Shown here: positions 8,029 through 16,092 of the stretch, in pieces
How positions within the stretch are numbered: the stretch's first letter is position 1
Layout: each line of letters begins with the position of its first letter
Source of the DNA: Bacteroidota bacterium
GTDB lineage: Bacteria > Bacteroidota > Bacteroidia > AKYH767-A > OLB10
Reading direction: 5' to 3'
NCBI GenBank assembly: GCA_016717725.1
Contig: JADKFA010000047.1
Coordinates: 1 to 21,078, forward strand
Length of the DNA stretch: 21,078 nt
Notes under the pieces: generated by a model
Databases searched by the model: none
What the model saw: the letters and a program-made list of their open reading frames with translations, nothing else
Told to the model about the DNA's origin: nothing
Made by a program: the position numbers and the translations under genes

Positions 8029-9921
8029 TTAATTTACGAGAAGGCGAGTGTAATAAATATTTTTATCTAGTAAATCTGTGATCTTAATGAAATAAGTTCC
8101 GCTAGATAAAGACTCACGTTGAAGCAGGTACGAAGTTCCTTTAAAAGTGATATTGGGAACGACTGTTCGCCCACTAATATCCATCAACTCGAGCTGGTGT
8201 GTATGATCTTTGATTCCATCAAAATGTAGCAGCGAACTTTCATTCATTGGATGGGGACTTAATTGAATCGTTCCCGCTTCTTTTCCGCTGATTGGAGCGA
8301 TTCCCACAGTTGAATTGCTAAAGGTGGTTAATGTTGTATTCGTAATGACTGGCGGATTAAAATCAAAATAAATATTAGCAGAATTTGTCACAACGGTAGG
8401 GTCGGGATTGGTTTGATTTCCTTTAATTCGGAAATAAATATAACCATGACTTGCAGGCTCATTCACGTTGCTATCTGGCAGTAGAATATCATCAAAATGA
8501 AAGCGCATTAATTCCCCGCCAATTTTTTCAATCCAGCATAAATGGGAAGTAGCAATCACAAATAAACTATTAATATTTAATTTAGGTGAAATGGTGTCGG
8601 TGACAATAATATTGAATGCAGTATCATTTCCCGTATTTTGAAAACGGATAAGATAACGTAGCTCTTCATCCATGTATACTTGATGATTAGCTCCAACTCC
8701 CATAGGTGTAACTTCTTTGTCGTTCGGGTCATAAGAACAACGGACGAGGAAAGCCACATAACTTGTATCTGTACTTAAAACATTTCCTGCGCCATCAACC
8801 GTCGCTGTTGTTGTTGAAGTATTTAACGTTATTCCATTTCCAGGAAGCATAAAGAAAGATGTAAATGTTCGTGTTTCAAATGGCATAAGATTCGAAAATG
8901 AAAAAGAAATGCTGTTTCCTGCAATGGTACCAGAGGGGGTTGATGAAGTATATGCCATCAAAGGGTCGAAATTAAAAGTGACACTTCCCGAATCAATGTA
9001 AGTACCCTGATTTGTGATGCTTGTTTGAAATCCAACATTTGTGAAACACCGAGGTAAAAATGAAAACGTGGACGTAGAAATGGAGTGAAACATTGAATCT
9101 GGAGCAAGAGCAAAGTTGAGGCCTGAAATATTAGAGGATCCAACGGTGACAGCGTGGGAAGTGATACCGTCACTCACAGAAAATCCAGTAGTTGAAAGGT
9201 GCGTAACTGAAATCGTAGCTCCAGTGGAATCTCCCAACACATAATCACCGTTTTGATCAGTATAGAAAACCTGTCCTGAGGGTTGTTTTTCTATTTGTTG
9301 ATGAGCTAAGGGGATATCATTCACACCGTATACACTATCGTTATCAACGTCAAAAAAAGCTTTTCCAGAAACAGAATAAATATTCACTCCACCATAACTT
9401 AAAATGACAGTGTCGATGCTGCCACAACCCAACGTATCATAAACTGTAAGCACATACATACCCGCACCAAGTCCGTTTAAATTGGATGTATTAGCTCCAT
9501 TATTCCATTGAAAATAATATGGGGCGAATCCGCCGGTCACCATGGCCAGAATGGATCCGTCGGTGCATGTAGGACAGGTAGGATTAATAGTATTAAAATT
9601 AACTTGTAATGGACTACCCCATGAATTAACAATAATATTTGCAGCACCCGTGCAGACAGTACCCATATTATCAGTTACACTAAAGGAGTAATTTCCTGCC
9701 GCTAAATTGTTTATTGTAAGCGGAGCTCCATTCGAACTTCCAAAAGGAGTCCCATTGAAATTCACATAAAAAGGAGGATTGTTTCCTCCAAATACTAACG
9801 TTACGCTTCCGTTGTTTAGTCCACAACTAGCATTAGAAATGGTAGTAGCATTCACCGAACATTGTGCTCCAACATTAAGTGATATGAACATAGAAACGAT
9901 GAATAGGTAGAATCGACGCAT
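8029..9921 (-). CDS. Large T9SS protein with SprB-like and DUF11-like domains
   Basis: I place the start at ATG 9921, directly before a signal peptide (MRRFYLFIVSMFISLNVGAQ). The 58 codons upstream in the same frame do not look like protein. The 630-residue product has two SprB-like units (NASCGLNNGSVTLVFGG..., NPTCPTCTDGSILAMVTGG..., each ending with SVTD.. or LTVYD) at about residues 25-155. Then come an SdrD/carboxypeptidase-regulatory-like module (GKAFFDVDNDSVYGVND, DQNGDYVLGD), a DUF11/conserved-repeat-like domain (DEELRYLIRFQNTGNDTAF, SANIYFDFNPPV) and a T9SS tail ending SSGTYFIKITDL. SprB is a gliding adhesin in Flavobacterium; the match here is only to its repeat type. The most likely role is a cell-surface or secreted structural protein. 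Confidence 0.8.
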   Translation of the reverse strand: MRRFYLFIVSMFISLNVGAQCSVNATTISNASCGLNNGSVTLVFGGNNPPFYVNFNGTPFGSSNGAPLTINNLAAGNYSFSVTDNMGTVCTGAANIIVNSWGSPLQVNFNTINPTCPTCTDGSILAMVTGGFAPYYFQWNNGANTSNLNGLGAGMYVLTVYDTLGCGSIDTVILSYGGVNIYSVSGKAFFDVDNDSVYGVNDIPLAHQQIEKQPSGQVFYTDQNGDYVLGDSTGATISVTHLSTTGFSVSDGITSHAVTVGSSNISGLNFALAPDSMFHSISTSTFSFLPRCFTNVGFQTSITNQGTYIDSGSVTFNFDPLMAYTSSTPSGTIAGNSISFSFSNLMPFETRTFTSFFMLPGNGITLNTSTTTATVDGAGNVLSTDTSYVAFLVRCSYDPNDKEVTPMGVGANHQVYMDEELRYLIRFQNTGNDTAFNIIVTDTISPKLNINSLFVIATSHLCWIEKIGGELMRFHFDDILLPDSNVNEPASHGYIYFRIKGNQTNPDPTVVTNSANIYFDFNPPVITNTTLTTFSNSTVGIAPISGKEAGTIQLSPHPMNESSLLHFDGIKDHTHQLELMDISGRTVVPNITFKGTSYLLQRESLSSGTYFIKITDLLDKNIYYTRLLVN

Positions 9922-10434
9922 GATAATAAATTTAAATTTGGATATGTAATTATAAGGAAAATATGATAAACAACAAGCATCTATAAGGTTGAAAATCAAA
10001 TTCCGATGTGTTAGAAGCCCCATAAAACAGATTCTAATATTACGAAGAAGGGGAATTTTAAACGAATCACATCTTCTTAAACCACAGTTTATCAATTAAA
10101 TACGCGCAACCCAAACTAGGGAGTAGAGAAGAAAAGAGTCAACGAATAAATAAAATAAATTTACTCTATAACTAAACATCGCAGTCCTATTTCACCATCG
10201 AACTTGTTTTTTCAGAGCTTATGAGTAATTAAAACCATCTAGGATTTCCTTGTTTAAAGAAATTCTCCAGTTTGAATTGAATAAAAATAGCACAATGAAA
10301 AAAGATTGTTATAATATACTGCTCGCCAATGAGCTATTAAATTAATGATAAAAATGTAGGATCGTGTTTTCCTTTCCCATAAATTTACTTGCTTTTGTAA
10401 ACTGAATAAACATTACTACAACAGTAGGATCTAA
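9922..10434. other. Intergenic, divergent spacer with no gene recognised
   Basis: About 510 bp separate the divergent SprB-like gene and the TPR gene. The sequence is AT-rich. I see no coding frame worth reporting, no strong inverted repeat and no clear TAnnTTTG element with a proper -33 partner. Promoters for both genes must lie here but cannot be pinned down by eye. Confidence 0.5.
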
Positions 10435-10863
10435 ATGACAGAAAGAAGGATTTTATATTTAATTGTATTATTTATGGTTTCTTTTCAGAGTATCTCTGTT
10501 GCTCAGGTTACTGGGCAGGATTACTTTAATTTATCATATTCTGCCTCAGAACAACAGAAATATGATTCTGCAATGTATTTTATTTCTAGAGCCATCGCAT
10601 TAGATACAACCATGTCAAATGCATATTATGATCGCGGCTTATTAAGGCTTTCAAGGCAGGATCTCTTAGGTGCAATTGATGATTTTTCGAAGTGTATTTC
10701 AATGGATATTGGACACGGACAAGCCTATAATAACAGAGGATATGTTTACATCATGTTAGGTATGCAAACGAAGGGATGTAAGGATTTTCGTGTAGGCCGA
10801 GATTTGGGAATTCAGCAATCCGTTGGAAATCTTGAAATTTATTGTAAAGAATATAAAGAGTAA
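10435..10863 (+). CDS. Exported TPR-repeat protein
   Basis: This 142-residue protein starts at ATG 10435 with a signal peptide (MTERRILYLIVLFMVSFQSISVAQ). The rest is TPR: repeated helix pairs with the usual small/aromatic pattern, YDSAMYFISRAIALD, then AYYDRGLLRLSRQDLLGAIDDFSKCISMD and AYNNRGYVYIMLG. Three units fill residues 30-130, and a CKDFRVGRDLG stretch matches the usual last helix. TPR proteins bind other proteins, so a scaffold role for its neighbours in the periplasm is a reasonable guess. The stop is 13 bp before the start of the cysteine-rich protein, which has its own ribosome-binding site, so the two are probably co-transcribed. Confidence 0.8.
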   Translation: MTERRILYLIVLFMVSFQSISVAQVTGQDYFNLSYSASEQQKYDSAMYFISRAIALDTTMSNAYYDRGLLRLSRQDLLGAIDDFSKCISMDIGHGQAYNNRGYVYIMLGMQTKGCKDFRVGRDLGIQQSVGNLEIYCKEYKE

Positions 10864-10876
10864 AAAGGAAGTGGTT

Positions 10877-12439
10877 ATGAAGAAAATTATTTTAAGCCTT
10901 TTGATTTTATTTTGTGGGATACTACAAAAATCAACAGCTCAAACTCCAGAGAACATAAACTATCAAGCTATAGCTCGAGACACTTCTGGAAATCCTTTAT
11001 CGAATCAGTCACTAACGATTCGATTATCGATTCTTAGTGGGACGATTTTAGGCCCCATTACATGGCAAGAGACACATGCCATTATCAGTAATGCTTTTGG
11101 TCAATACCGATTGCAATTAGGATTGGGTACGAGCACAGGCGTTGGTAGTTCACCATCGTTTTCTTCAATTGCTTGGGGAGATACCAGTTATTTCCTTAAA
11201 ACAGAAATCAATAATGGAAGTGGATTTGTAGTAATGGGCAACGACCCGTTGAGTTCTGTTCCCTATGCACTTTATTCTAAAAAAACAGAAGCACTTCCGA
11301 ATGGAACAGCTAATGGTCAAATTTTATCTTGGGATGGAACCAATTGGGTTCCCGCAACAATTTGTTCCCTCTTAACACAATATTATCGAGATGCAGATGG
11401 AGATCAATTTGGTAATGCGGCCGTAAGTGCAGCTTCCTGTTTTCAGCCAGCTGGCTATGTGTTGAATAGTTCAGATTGTGATGATAATAATGCCAATGTT
11501 AATCCATCTATTTCTGAATTGTGTAATGCTATTGACGACAACTGCGATGCATTAATAGATAATGGAGCACCCGTACTTTCTGATCCTAATAATTGTGGTT
11601 CCTGTGGGAATGTTTGCCCTTCATTAGCAAATTCAACTCCAGCATGCTTTTCAGGATTGTGTTCTTTTGTTTGTAATGTAGGATTTGCTGATTGCAATAA
11701 TTTGTCGTTAGATGGTTGCGAAATTAATCTGCTTTCTAACGCGAATAACTGTGGTACTTGTGGCACCATATGTCCGGTAAAACCAAATTCCTCTCCTACC
11801 TGTTTATCTGGTATTTGTTCAATAATTTGTAATCCTAATTTTGGTGATTGCAATGCGAATATGACCGATGGTTGCGAGTTGAACTTGTTAAATAATGTAA
11901 ACAATTGTGGGTCGTGTGGATTAGTCTGTGCCCCTGTTGCCAACGCTACTTCCGTTTGTGTTTCGGGATTGTGTTCGCTGATTTGTAATGCTAATTTTGG
12001 TAATTGCAATGCGAATATTGTAGATGGTTGTGAAATTCATTTGAAAACGAATGTAAATAATTGTGGTGCCTGTGGAAACGCTTGTCCTAGTTTACCCAAT
12101 GCTACAGTCGGATGTTCTAATGGTGTGTGTAGTATTCTCTCTTGTAACTCAGGCTTCTTTGATTGTAATGGTCTTGCAGCAGACGGCTGTGAAGTGAATG
12201 TATTAACGAATGCTAACAAGTGTGGCAACTGTACTACCGTATGTCCTACACGACCTAACTCCGCTCCTGTTTGTGTTTCGGGCACGTGTTCGATCGTGTG
12301 TAATTCGGGCTTCGCAAATTGTAATGCAAATAACACGGATGGTTGTGAAATTAATTTATTGACCAATAACAACAATTGCGGCGCGTGTGGAATTATTTGT
12401 ACGGGTGGTCAAGTTTGTGTTAATGGTGTTTGTAATTAG
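10877..12439 (+). CDS. Cysteine-rich repeat protein with tail-collagen-like and MopE-like domains
   Basis: The start is ATG 10877, with AAAGGAAG 5 bp upstream and a signal peptide ending STAQ. The 520-residue product has three parts. Residues 24-150 match the Bacteroidota tail-collagen-like N-domain (NINYQAIARDTSGNPL..., VPYALYSKK). Residues 169-225 are a MopE-like putative metal-binding motif (YYRDADGDQFG..., DCDDNNANVNP, CNAIDDNCD). Residues 238-520 are five full cysteine-rich repeats plus a sixth cut short (see the separate repeat entry). Each contains NNCGxCGxxC, a central CxxGxC, and DCN...DGCE. Such DGCE repeats are best known to me from myxobacterial and other large secreted proteins; with so many cysteines they are probably disulfide-bonded. 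There is no T9SS tail. The next gene starts 4 bp after the stop. Confidence 0.85.
   Translation: MKKIILSLLILFCGILQKSTAQTPENINYQAIARDTSGNPLSNQSLTIRLSILSGTILGPITWQETHAIISNAFGQYRLQLGLGTSTGVGSSPSFSSIAWGDTSYFLKTEINNGSGFVVMGNDPLSSVPYALYSKKTEALPNGTANGQILSWDGTNWVPATICSLLTQYYRDADGDQFGNAAVSAASCFQPAGYVLNSSDCDDNNANVNPSISELCNAIDDNCDALIDNGAPVLSDPNNCGSCGNVCPSLANSTPACFSGLCSFVCNVGFADCNNLSLDGCEINLLSNANNCGTCGTICPVKPNSSPTCLSGICSIICNPNFGDCNANMTDGCELNLLNNVNNCGSCGLVCAPVANATSVCVSGLCSLICNANFGNCNANIVDGCEIHLKTNVNNCGACGNACPSLPNATVGCSNGVCSILSCNSGFFDCNGLAADGCEVNVLTNANKCGNCTTVCPTRPNSAPVCVSGTCSIVCNSGFANCNANNTDGCEINLLTNNNNCGACGIICTGGQVCVNGVCN
11588..12436 (+). repeat. Six coding tandem repeats of 156-159 bp (52-53 residues)
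   Basis: Repeat starts are 11588, 11744, 11900, 12056, 12215 and a partial one at 12371. The spacing is 156 bp except 159 bp for repeat 4, which has one extra residue (SILSCN against SIVCN). The shared pattern is N-N/K-C-G-x-C-x-x-x-C, about 10 residues, C-x-x-G-x-C, C-N, F-x-D/N-C-N, DGCE(I/L/V)xxL. Repeats differ by many synonymous and non-synonymous changes, so they are old rather than freshly copied. The last ends abruptly after CVNGVCN, at the stop codon. Confidence 0.9.
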
Positions 12440-12443
12440 TCAT

Positions 12444-12959
12444 ATGAGAAAGATATTTATTTTTTGCGTGATTCTGAGTTTTACAAGTATGGCACATGGA
12501 CAAAATGTATTGTCCAGCGCAGGAAGTAATCAACAGTCTGCGATGCTTCAACAAAGCTATACTTTAGGAGAACCATTTATTAGTGAAAGTATTATTGGAG
12601 CAAATACATTTTCTAAAGGATTTCAGCAACCTGAAATTCCTATTTTCAATTTGAGAATGTTTATTGAAGGAACTTATTTGGGTGGAGGATTTTTGCAATC
12701 GGTTATCGATCCCATTAATTTGCCGTTGCTTGCTGATACGGTTACCATTTCATTTATAGATAGCGACCTAAATAGCACTCCTGTATTTGAAAAGAAAATC
12801 TTATTGCAAACAGATGGATGGATCTCAGCGCCATTACCCGTAATGTTATTCGGGCATCCGTATTATTTGAAAATAAATCATCGCAATAGCATAGAAACAT
12901 GGAGCAAGTTTCCAATTTCAATATCTACCGCTAATAAATTTGATTTAACAACGCCATAA
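12444..12959 (+). CDS. Small secreted protein lacking its expected C-terminal module
   Basis: ATG 12444 is the sensible start: it is 4 bp past the previous stop and followed by a signal peptide (MRKIFIFCVILSFTSMAHGQ). The first half reads NVLSSAGSNQQSAMLQQSYTLGEPFI..., FSKGFQQPE, a module I know from many Bacteroidota T9SS proteins. The second half (LRMFIEGTYLGGGF..., DTVTISFIDSD) matches the module that usually follows it. Known relatives normally continue, after a segment like the SIETWSKFPI seen here, into a conserved AYGxN-type stretch and a dockerin-like or T9SS tail. This protein stops after 171 residues at LTTP, and no obvious continuation is seen in the other two frames. It is either a naturally short relative or truncated. 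Position and spacing suggest it belongs to the same transcript as the two genes before it. Confidence 0.75.
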   Translation: MRKIFIFCVILSFTSMAHGQNVLSSAGSNQQSAMLQQSYTLGEPFISESIIGANTFSKGFQQPEIPIFNLRMFIEGTYLGGGFLQSVIDPINLPLLADTVTISFIDSDLNSTPVFEKKILLQTDGWISAPLPVMLFGHPYYLKINHRNSIETWSKFPISISTANKFDLTTP

Positions 12960-13015
12960 GGAATCTCATTTTGCATACCACAATTTAGCTAATGATCCTC
13001 TTTCTTTTTAGAAGA

Positions 13016-14803
13016 TCACGGTTTTACGAAACTAAATTGACCATGTGCAAACTTAATTTTTTCACGCGCCAATGTTTTTTGTCCTTGTTGCAGAAAAACT
13101 TCCAATTGATCATCGTTTTCTAATCCCCCCATCGGAACTTCCATCCATAAAATTCCACCATCAACTAGGGTATACGGAATGGTTAATCGGATTTGTGGAC
13201 CGTTTGGAATTTGCAAACTCAAGTATGTACTATCCGAAGAAAATAAGGCTTTGTTGTTGCCTAGTAAAAGCTCGAAGGCAATGACGTAGTTTTGCGGATT
13301 TATTTTAGAATAGGAATGAATTTGAAGTCTAACGGTATCTAGATACGAAGTGCCCGACTCGTTTAATGATAAATAACTTTCCGTAGGAAGTTTGAAGTAG
13401 TTGTCGTTGAGTTCCGAGAGCGGTAAGATCACCTCCGTCCACTTCACCCACTCATTCGCCCGAACGGAATGCTTTTGTTGGGCGATTCGTTCCACGTGTT
13501 CATGTTGGAGAATTACGCTAACGCAGGAGTCGGGGCCCTTTAATGCGGAGAGTAAAAGCGTTTCTATCGGATAACTCCATCCACTCATGGCAAAAGAATT
13601 TTGATCCAATAAAGTTTCATCTACAATCGCTTTTTGTATGCCGATCTTCCTCGACATGTTCGTTAACGATTCAATTTGTTCAACGCGCAAAGTATAAGGT
13701 TTCGCCGTGATTCGTAGCACATCAAGATGCAATAATAATACAAGTAGAAGTCCAACAAACGACATCAGTTTTGGAACGAACACTCGCGATAATGAAATAA
13801 TTCCAGCGGCCGCCATGGCTATCATAAAGGGAATGGGCAGTAACATACGTTCAGAATAATTACTTATGCCTCCAAAGCGATGGGTGGCAGCAATGATGAT
13901 TAAATAGCCCAAAACAGAAGCAATGAGTAGTACGCTTGATTTCAATCTTCTTTGCATGGCGTAAATAGCGATAGTAACTACGAAGAGTAAAGTGGTAATC
14001 GTGTAGTTGGCTGCAATCACTTTCATCAAATCAAAAACAGTTTCAACCGAAAGGGATTTTAAAAATCCATAATCGTTGTAGACCACAGGATAAAATGTTT
14101 TATCGTGGTCGTAGCTATCCAACAAGAAAAACTTCAAGGCCATAAGAATAATCAGAGCAGGCCAAAGAATTTTTGGGAGTCTGCTTTTTTCACTGTTGAT
14201 GGACTTTGCTCCTTCCGCTCTCATCAACGACCACCAAGCAAACGTAAATGCTAATGGGTAAAATAATAATGGATGTGAAAAAATGATGATCGCCATGAGG
14301 GTAATTAATATCGGAAAACGAAAGCGAAAAGAACGACCTAACATACACAACCACACAGGAAGTAATGTTAATCCTTGCAATAATTCCGTCACTGGACAGA
14401 AAAAACTATAGCGAATGGTGAGCGAGAGAATCAATAATAAGCAAATAATGCCACGCCGCGTTTCGAGTTTATACGCCATCAAAAGAAAAAGTAAATAATA
14501 CCAAATAATATCGCCCAAACTATATAAAACGGCAATGGCTTTCAAGGGGAGATGTAGCCAAACGCCGATCAGTGGCAATACTTGTGAAACGATGCCGATG
14601 GGGCGTTGATGGGCAACATAGAAAAATTTTCGATCGATGATTTCGAATAAATAATGAGCTGCATCAAATGCTTGACGTTCTTTCCAGAAATAGATAGAAA
14701 GCAACGTTAAGCAAAGAAAAAATAATTGTCCTGCCACTTGCAAAACAATCAAATCATTTTTTATGTCTGGGTGTTTTCGCTCCAAAAGGATAAATAATAC
14801 CAA
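13016..14803 (-). CDS. Multi-pass membrane protein, GT-C-like or uncharacterised
   Basis: This 595-codon frame has about ten hydrophobic helices in its first 370 residues and a roughly 220-residue soluble C-terminal part. After the first helix there is a FDAAHYLFEIIDRKFFYVAHQRP stretch, which resembles the first extracytoplasmic loop of GT-C glycosyltransferases, but I cannot place a DxD/ExD catalytic motif with confidence. No in-frame ATG exists near the start: the frame opens at a TTG (14803) immediately after an in-frame TAA. That TTG lies inside one copy of a 14-bp direct repeat, so the original 5' end may have been replaced. It converges with the preceding operon, with 56 bp between them. 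A function in cell-envelope glycosylation is only a guess. Confidence 0.7.
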   Translation of the reverse strand: MVLFILLERKHPDIKNDLIVLQVAGQLFFLCLTLLSIYFWKERQAFDAAHYLFEIIDRKFFYVAHQRPIGIVSQVLPLIGVWLHLPLKAIAVLYSLGDIIWYYLLFLLMAYKLETRRGIICLLLILSLTIRYSFFCPVTELLQGLTLLPVWLCMLGRSFRFRFPILITLMAIIIFSHPLLFYPLAFTFAWWSLMRAEGAKSINSEKSRLPKILWPALIILMALKFFLLDSYDHDKTFYPVVYNDYGFLKSLSVETVFDLMKVIAANYTITTLLFVVTIAIYAMQRRLKSSVLLIASVLGYLIIIAATHRFGGISNYSERMLLPIPFMIAMAAAGIISLSRVFVPKLMSFVGLLLVLLLHLDVLRITAKPYTLRVEQIESLTNMSRKIGIQKAIVDETLLDQNSFAMSGWSYPIETLLLSALKGPDSCVSVILQHEHVERIAQQKHSVRANEWVKWTEVILPLSELNDNYFKLPTESYLSLNESGTSYLDTVRLQIHSYSKINPQNYVIAFELLLGNNKALFSSDSTYLSLQIPNGPQIRLTIPYTLVDGGILWMEVPMGGLENDDQLEVFLQQGQKTLAREKIKFAHGQFSFVKP

Positions 14804-14807
14804 TTAC
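14794..14807. repeat. 14-bp direct repeat, copy 1
   Basis: ATAATACCAATTAC here is identical to 14945-14958. The two copies bracket the inverted repeat at 14838-14906. Copy 1 contains the putative TTG start of the reverse-strand membrane protein. This could be a target-site duplication or the outer end of a small repeat family. Confidence 0.7.
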
Positions 14808-14837
14808 AATAATATACTATTCCAATAATCATTTTGT

Positions 14838-14906
14838 ATTATGCCGACCTACATAATTTTTCTATAGGGTACAGGACTATATTATTCTATGTAGCGTCGG
14901 TATAAT
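14838..14906. mobile_element. MITE-like inverted-repeat element
   Basis: The left arm ATTATGCCGACCTACATA (14838-14855) and the right arm (14888-14906, read as its complement ATTATACCGACGCTACATA) match except for one substitution and one inserted base. They enclose 32 bp of AT-rich sequence. No protein is encoded. With the identical 14-bp repeats at 14794 and 14945 on both sides, this looks like a miniature inverted-repeat element or a stem-loop repeat unit. Confidence 0.6.
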
Positions 14907-14944
14907 TTGGATGAAAAATAGTGAAAAAATTAGACTCGGTAGAT

Positions 14945-14958
14945 ATAATACCAATTAC
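14945..14958. repeat. 14-bp direct repeat, copy 2
   Basis: ATAATACCAATTAC is identical to 14794-14807. It marks the boundary between the gene-dense left part and the decayed right part of the window. Just after it, ACTAGTATATTTTA leads into sequence with a different character. Confidence 0.7.
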
Positions 14959-14993
14959 TAGTATATTTTAGGTGGCGGGATGCGATTGTTTTT

Positions 14994-15149
14994 TCATTTC
15001 ACCAGAGAAATAAAGCTGCTTAGCGAAATGTCATGCACCTCATCATGAGAGAGGAATGTCATGGCCTCTTCTATTTTGAAATCGAACGAGGGTTTGGCTG
15101 AAATGAGGTCTGATGGCATGTAGATCTTACCCGAAGACAAGTCATTAAT
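14994..15149 (-). pseudogene. Unidentified protein-like fragment
   Basis: The reverse-strand frame is open here for about 50 codons between stops, and its composition looks like real protein: SGKIYMPSDL, then SFDFKIEEAMTFLSHDEVHDISL. An internal ATG at 15119 would leave 41 residues. I recognise no family. Given the state of the region around it, this is most likely a leftover of a decayed gene. Confidence 0.25.
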
Positions 15150-16022
15150 CTACTGTAAAGCAATCTATTGCGCTTGACGACAAGTAAGAAATGACAAAGC
15201 AAATCACACCAGCCACCTTTACCTTTTCAGCCAGCATTACACTAATGCTGGTGGAGGATGGTTTCCGATAGTGGATAGGATTCCAACCGAAAATTATATA
15301 TTTTTGAAATCCATTAACAAGTGTTCCTCTTTCTAAATTTTAATATTCGATAATTAGCTTTCAAACTTTTATTTATGGTGGTGGACATTGCGATTCGAAA
15401 TTCAAATTTAATGCGAGTAAATGAATTTTATGTGTTAAATGTTGGTACTTGTTGTGGGATGAATGTAGCTGCATGCTCTTCACAAACCTTCTCTTATGCA
15501 ACCAAGGATATGCAGATTGGCGAAACGAGGGAAGGGTTATATCGCATATGCGCACGTTACCATAATGCGGCAACGCCATGGACCAGACTACTCGGGAAAT
15601 GCTAGCTGCAGAAACCAACCAGCTATATTCTTTTTGAGGTAATTCCATCATGTGTTTGTTTTGACTCGCAGTATTCCCATGCAAGACGAATGTTCTGCGC
15701 CAAAAATCCCTAGTTTTCTTCCGCGCGCAAGAAACAGCGCGCAAGAAATTTCTTTAGTAATGCTGGCCGATACAATTACTTCGCTTCGTGTATTTTTCCA
15801 AAAAGCGGAATTGAGGTTTCAGATATTGCCGGTAGATATTTTCTCTCAAGACAACGCTGGTACATCAGGCTGGACAAAGAGAAGGGGCTCTAAAACCGTA
15901 GAGGCTTGGGAAAGGGGACTGCTGCCTTTCTCAACGCAACAGCGCCTTGCGCCCGGGGGGCATTGATATATAGAAATTTTAATGGGTAGATTAAAACTCT
16001 CAATAAAAGAAACACGCGGCGT
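15150..16022. other. Unassigned stretch, apparently non-coding or decayed
   Basis: Open frames on both strands here are short, overlap one another and show no family motif, signal peptide or repeat. Local structure includes a perfect 8-bp hairpin CCAGCATT/AATGCTGG (15231-15251) without a T tract. There is also a 14-bp tandem pair GCGCGCAAGAAACA / GCGCGCAAGAAATT near 15722-15750. GC content rises toward 15950. No gene is supported. Confidence 0.5.
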
Positions 16023-16071
16023 GTCCGCCCGGGTGGCAAAGCCGCGGGACGTAGCAGTAATGCGGGCGGAC
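16023..16071. repeat. GC-rich hairpin upstream of small membrane gene
   Basis: GTCCGCCCG (16023-16031) pairs perfectly with CGGGCGGAC (16063-16071) across a 31-nt loop. It is much more GC-rich than the surroundings, suggesting a different origin. It sits 21 bp before the ATG of the small membrane-protein gene and is followed by GGCCCAACG. Confidence 0.65.
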
Positions 16072-16092
16072 GGCCCAACGAACAGACGAATA

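Noticed and set aside
11455..12375. Two reverse-strand open frames under the cysteine-repeat gene
   Set aside because: Their repeated Gln/Pro-rich peptides are simply the complement of the 156-bp coding repeats.
11588..12436. Regularly spaced repeats considered as a CRISPR array
   Set aside because: The period is 156 bp, the whole unit is repeated, and it encodes a clear cysteine-rich protein domain.
15231..15251. Perfect 8-bp hairpin as a terminator
   Set aside because: There is no T tract on either strand and no gene ending nearby.
15373..15966. Open frames on both strands of 76-123 codons
   Set aside because: They overlap each other, lack motifs and signal peptides, and fall in a region of decayed sequence.
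16073..16079. GCCCAAC (GTTGGGC on the other strand) as an integron core site
   Set aside because: It matches the consensus but lies on the wrong side of the GC-rich hairpin; RYYYAAC should precede the fold, not follow it.
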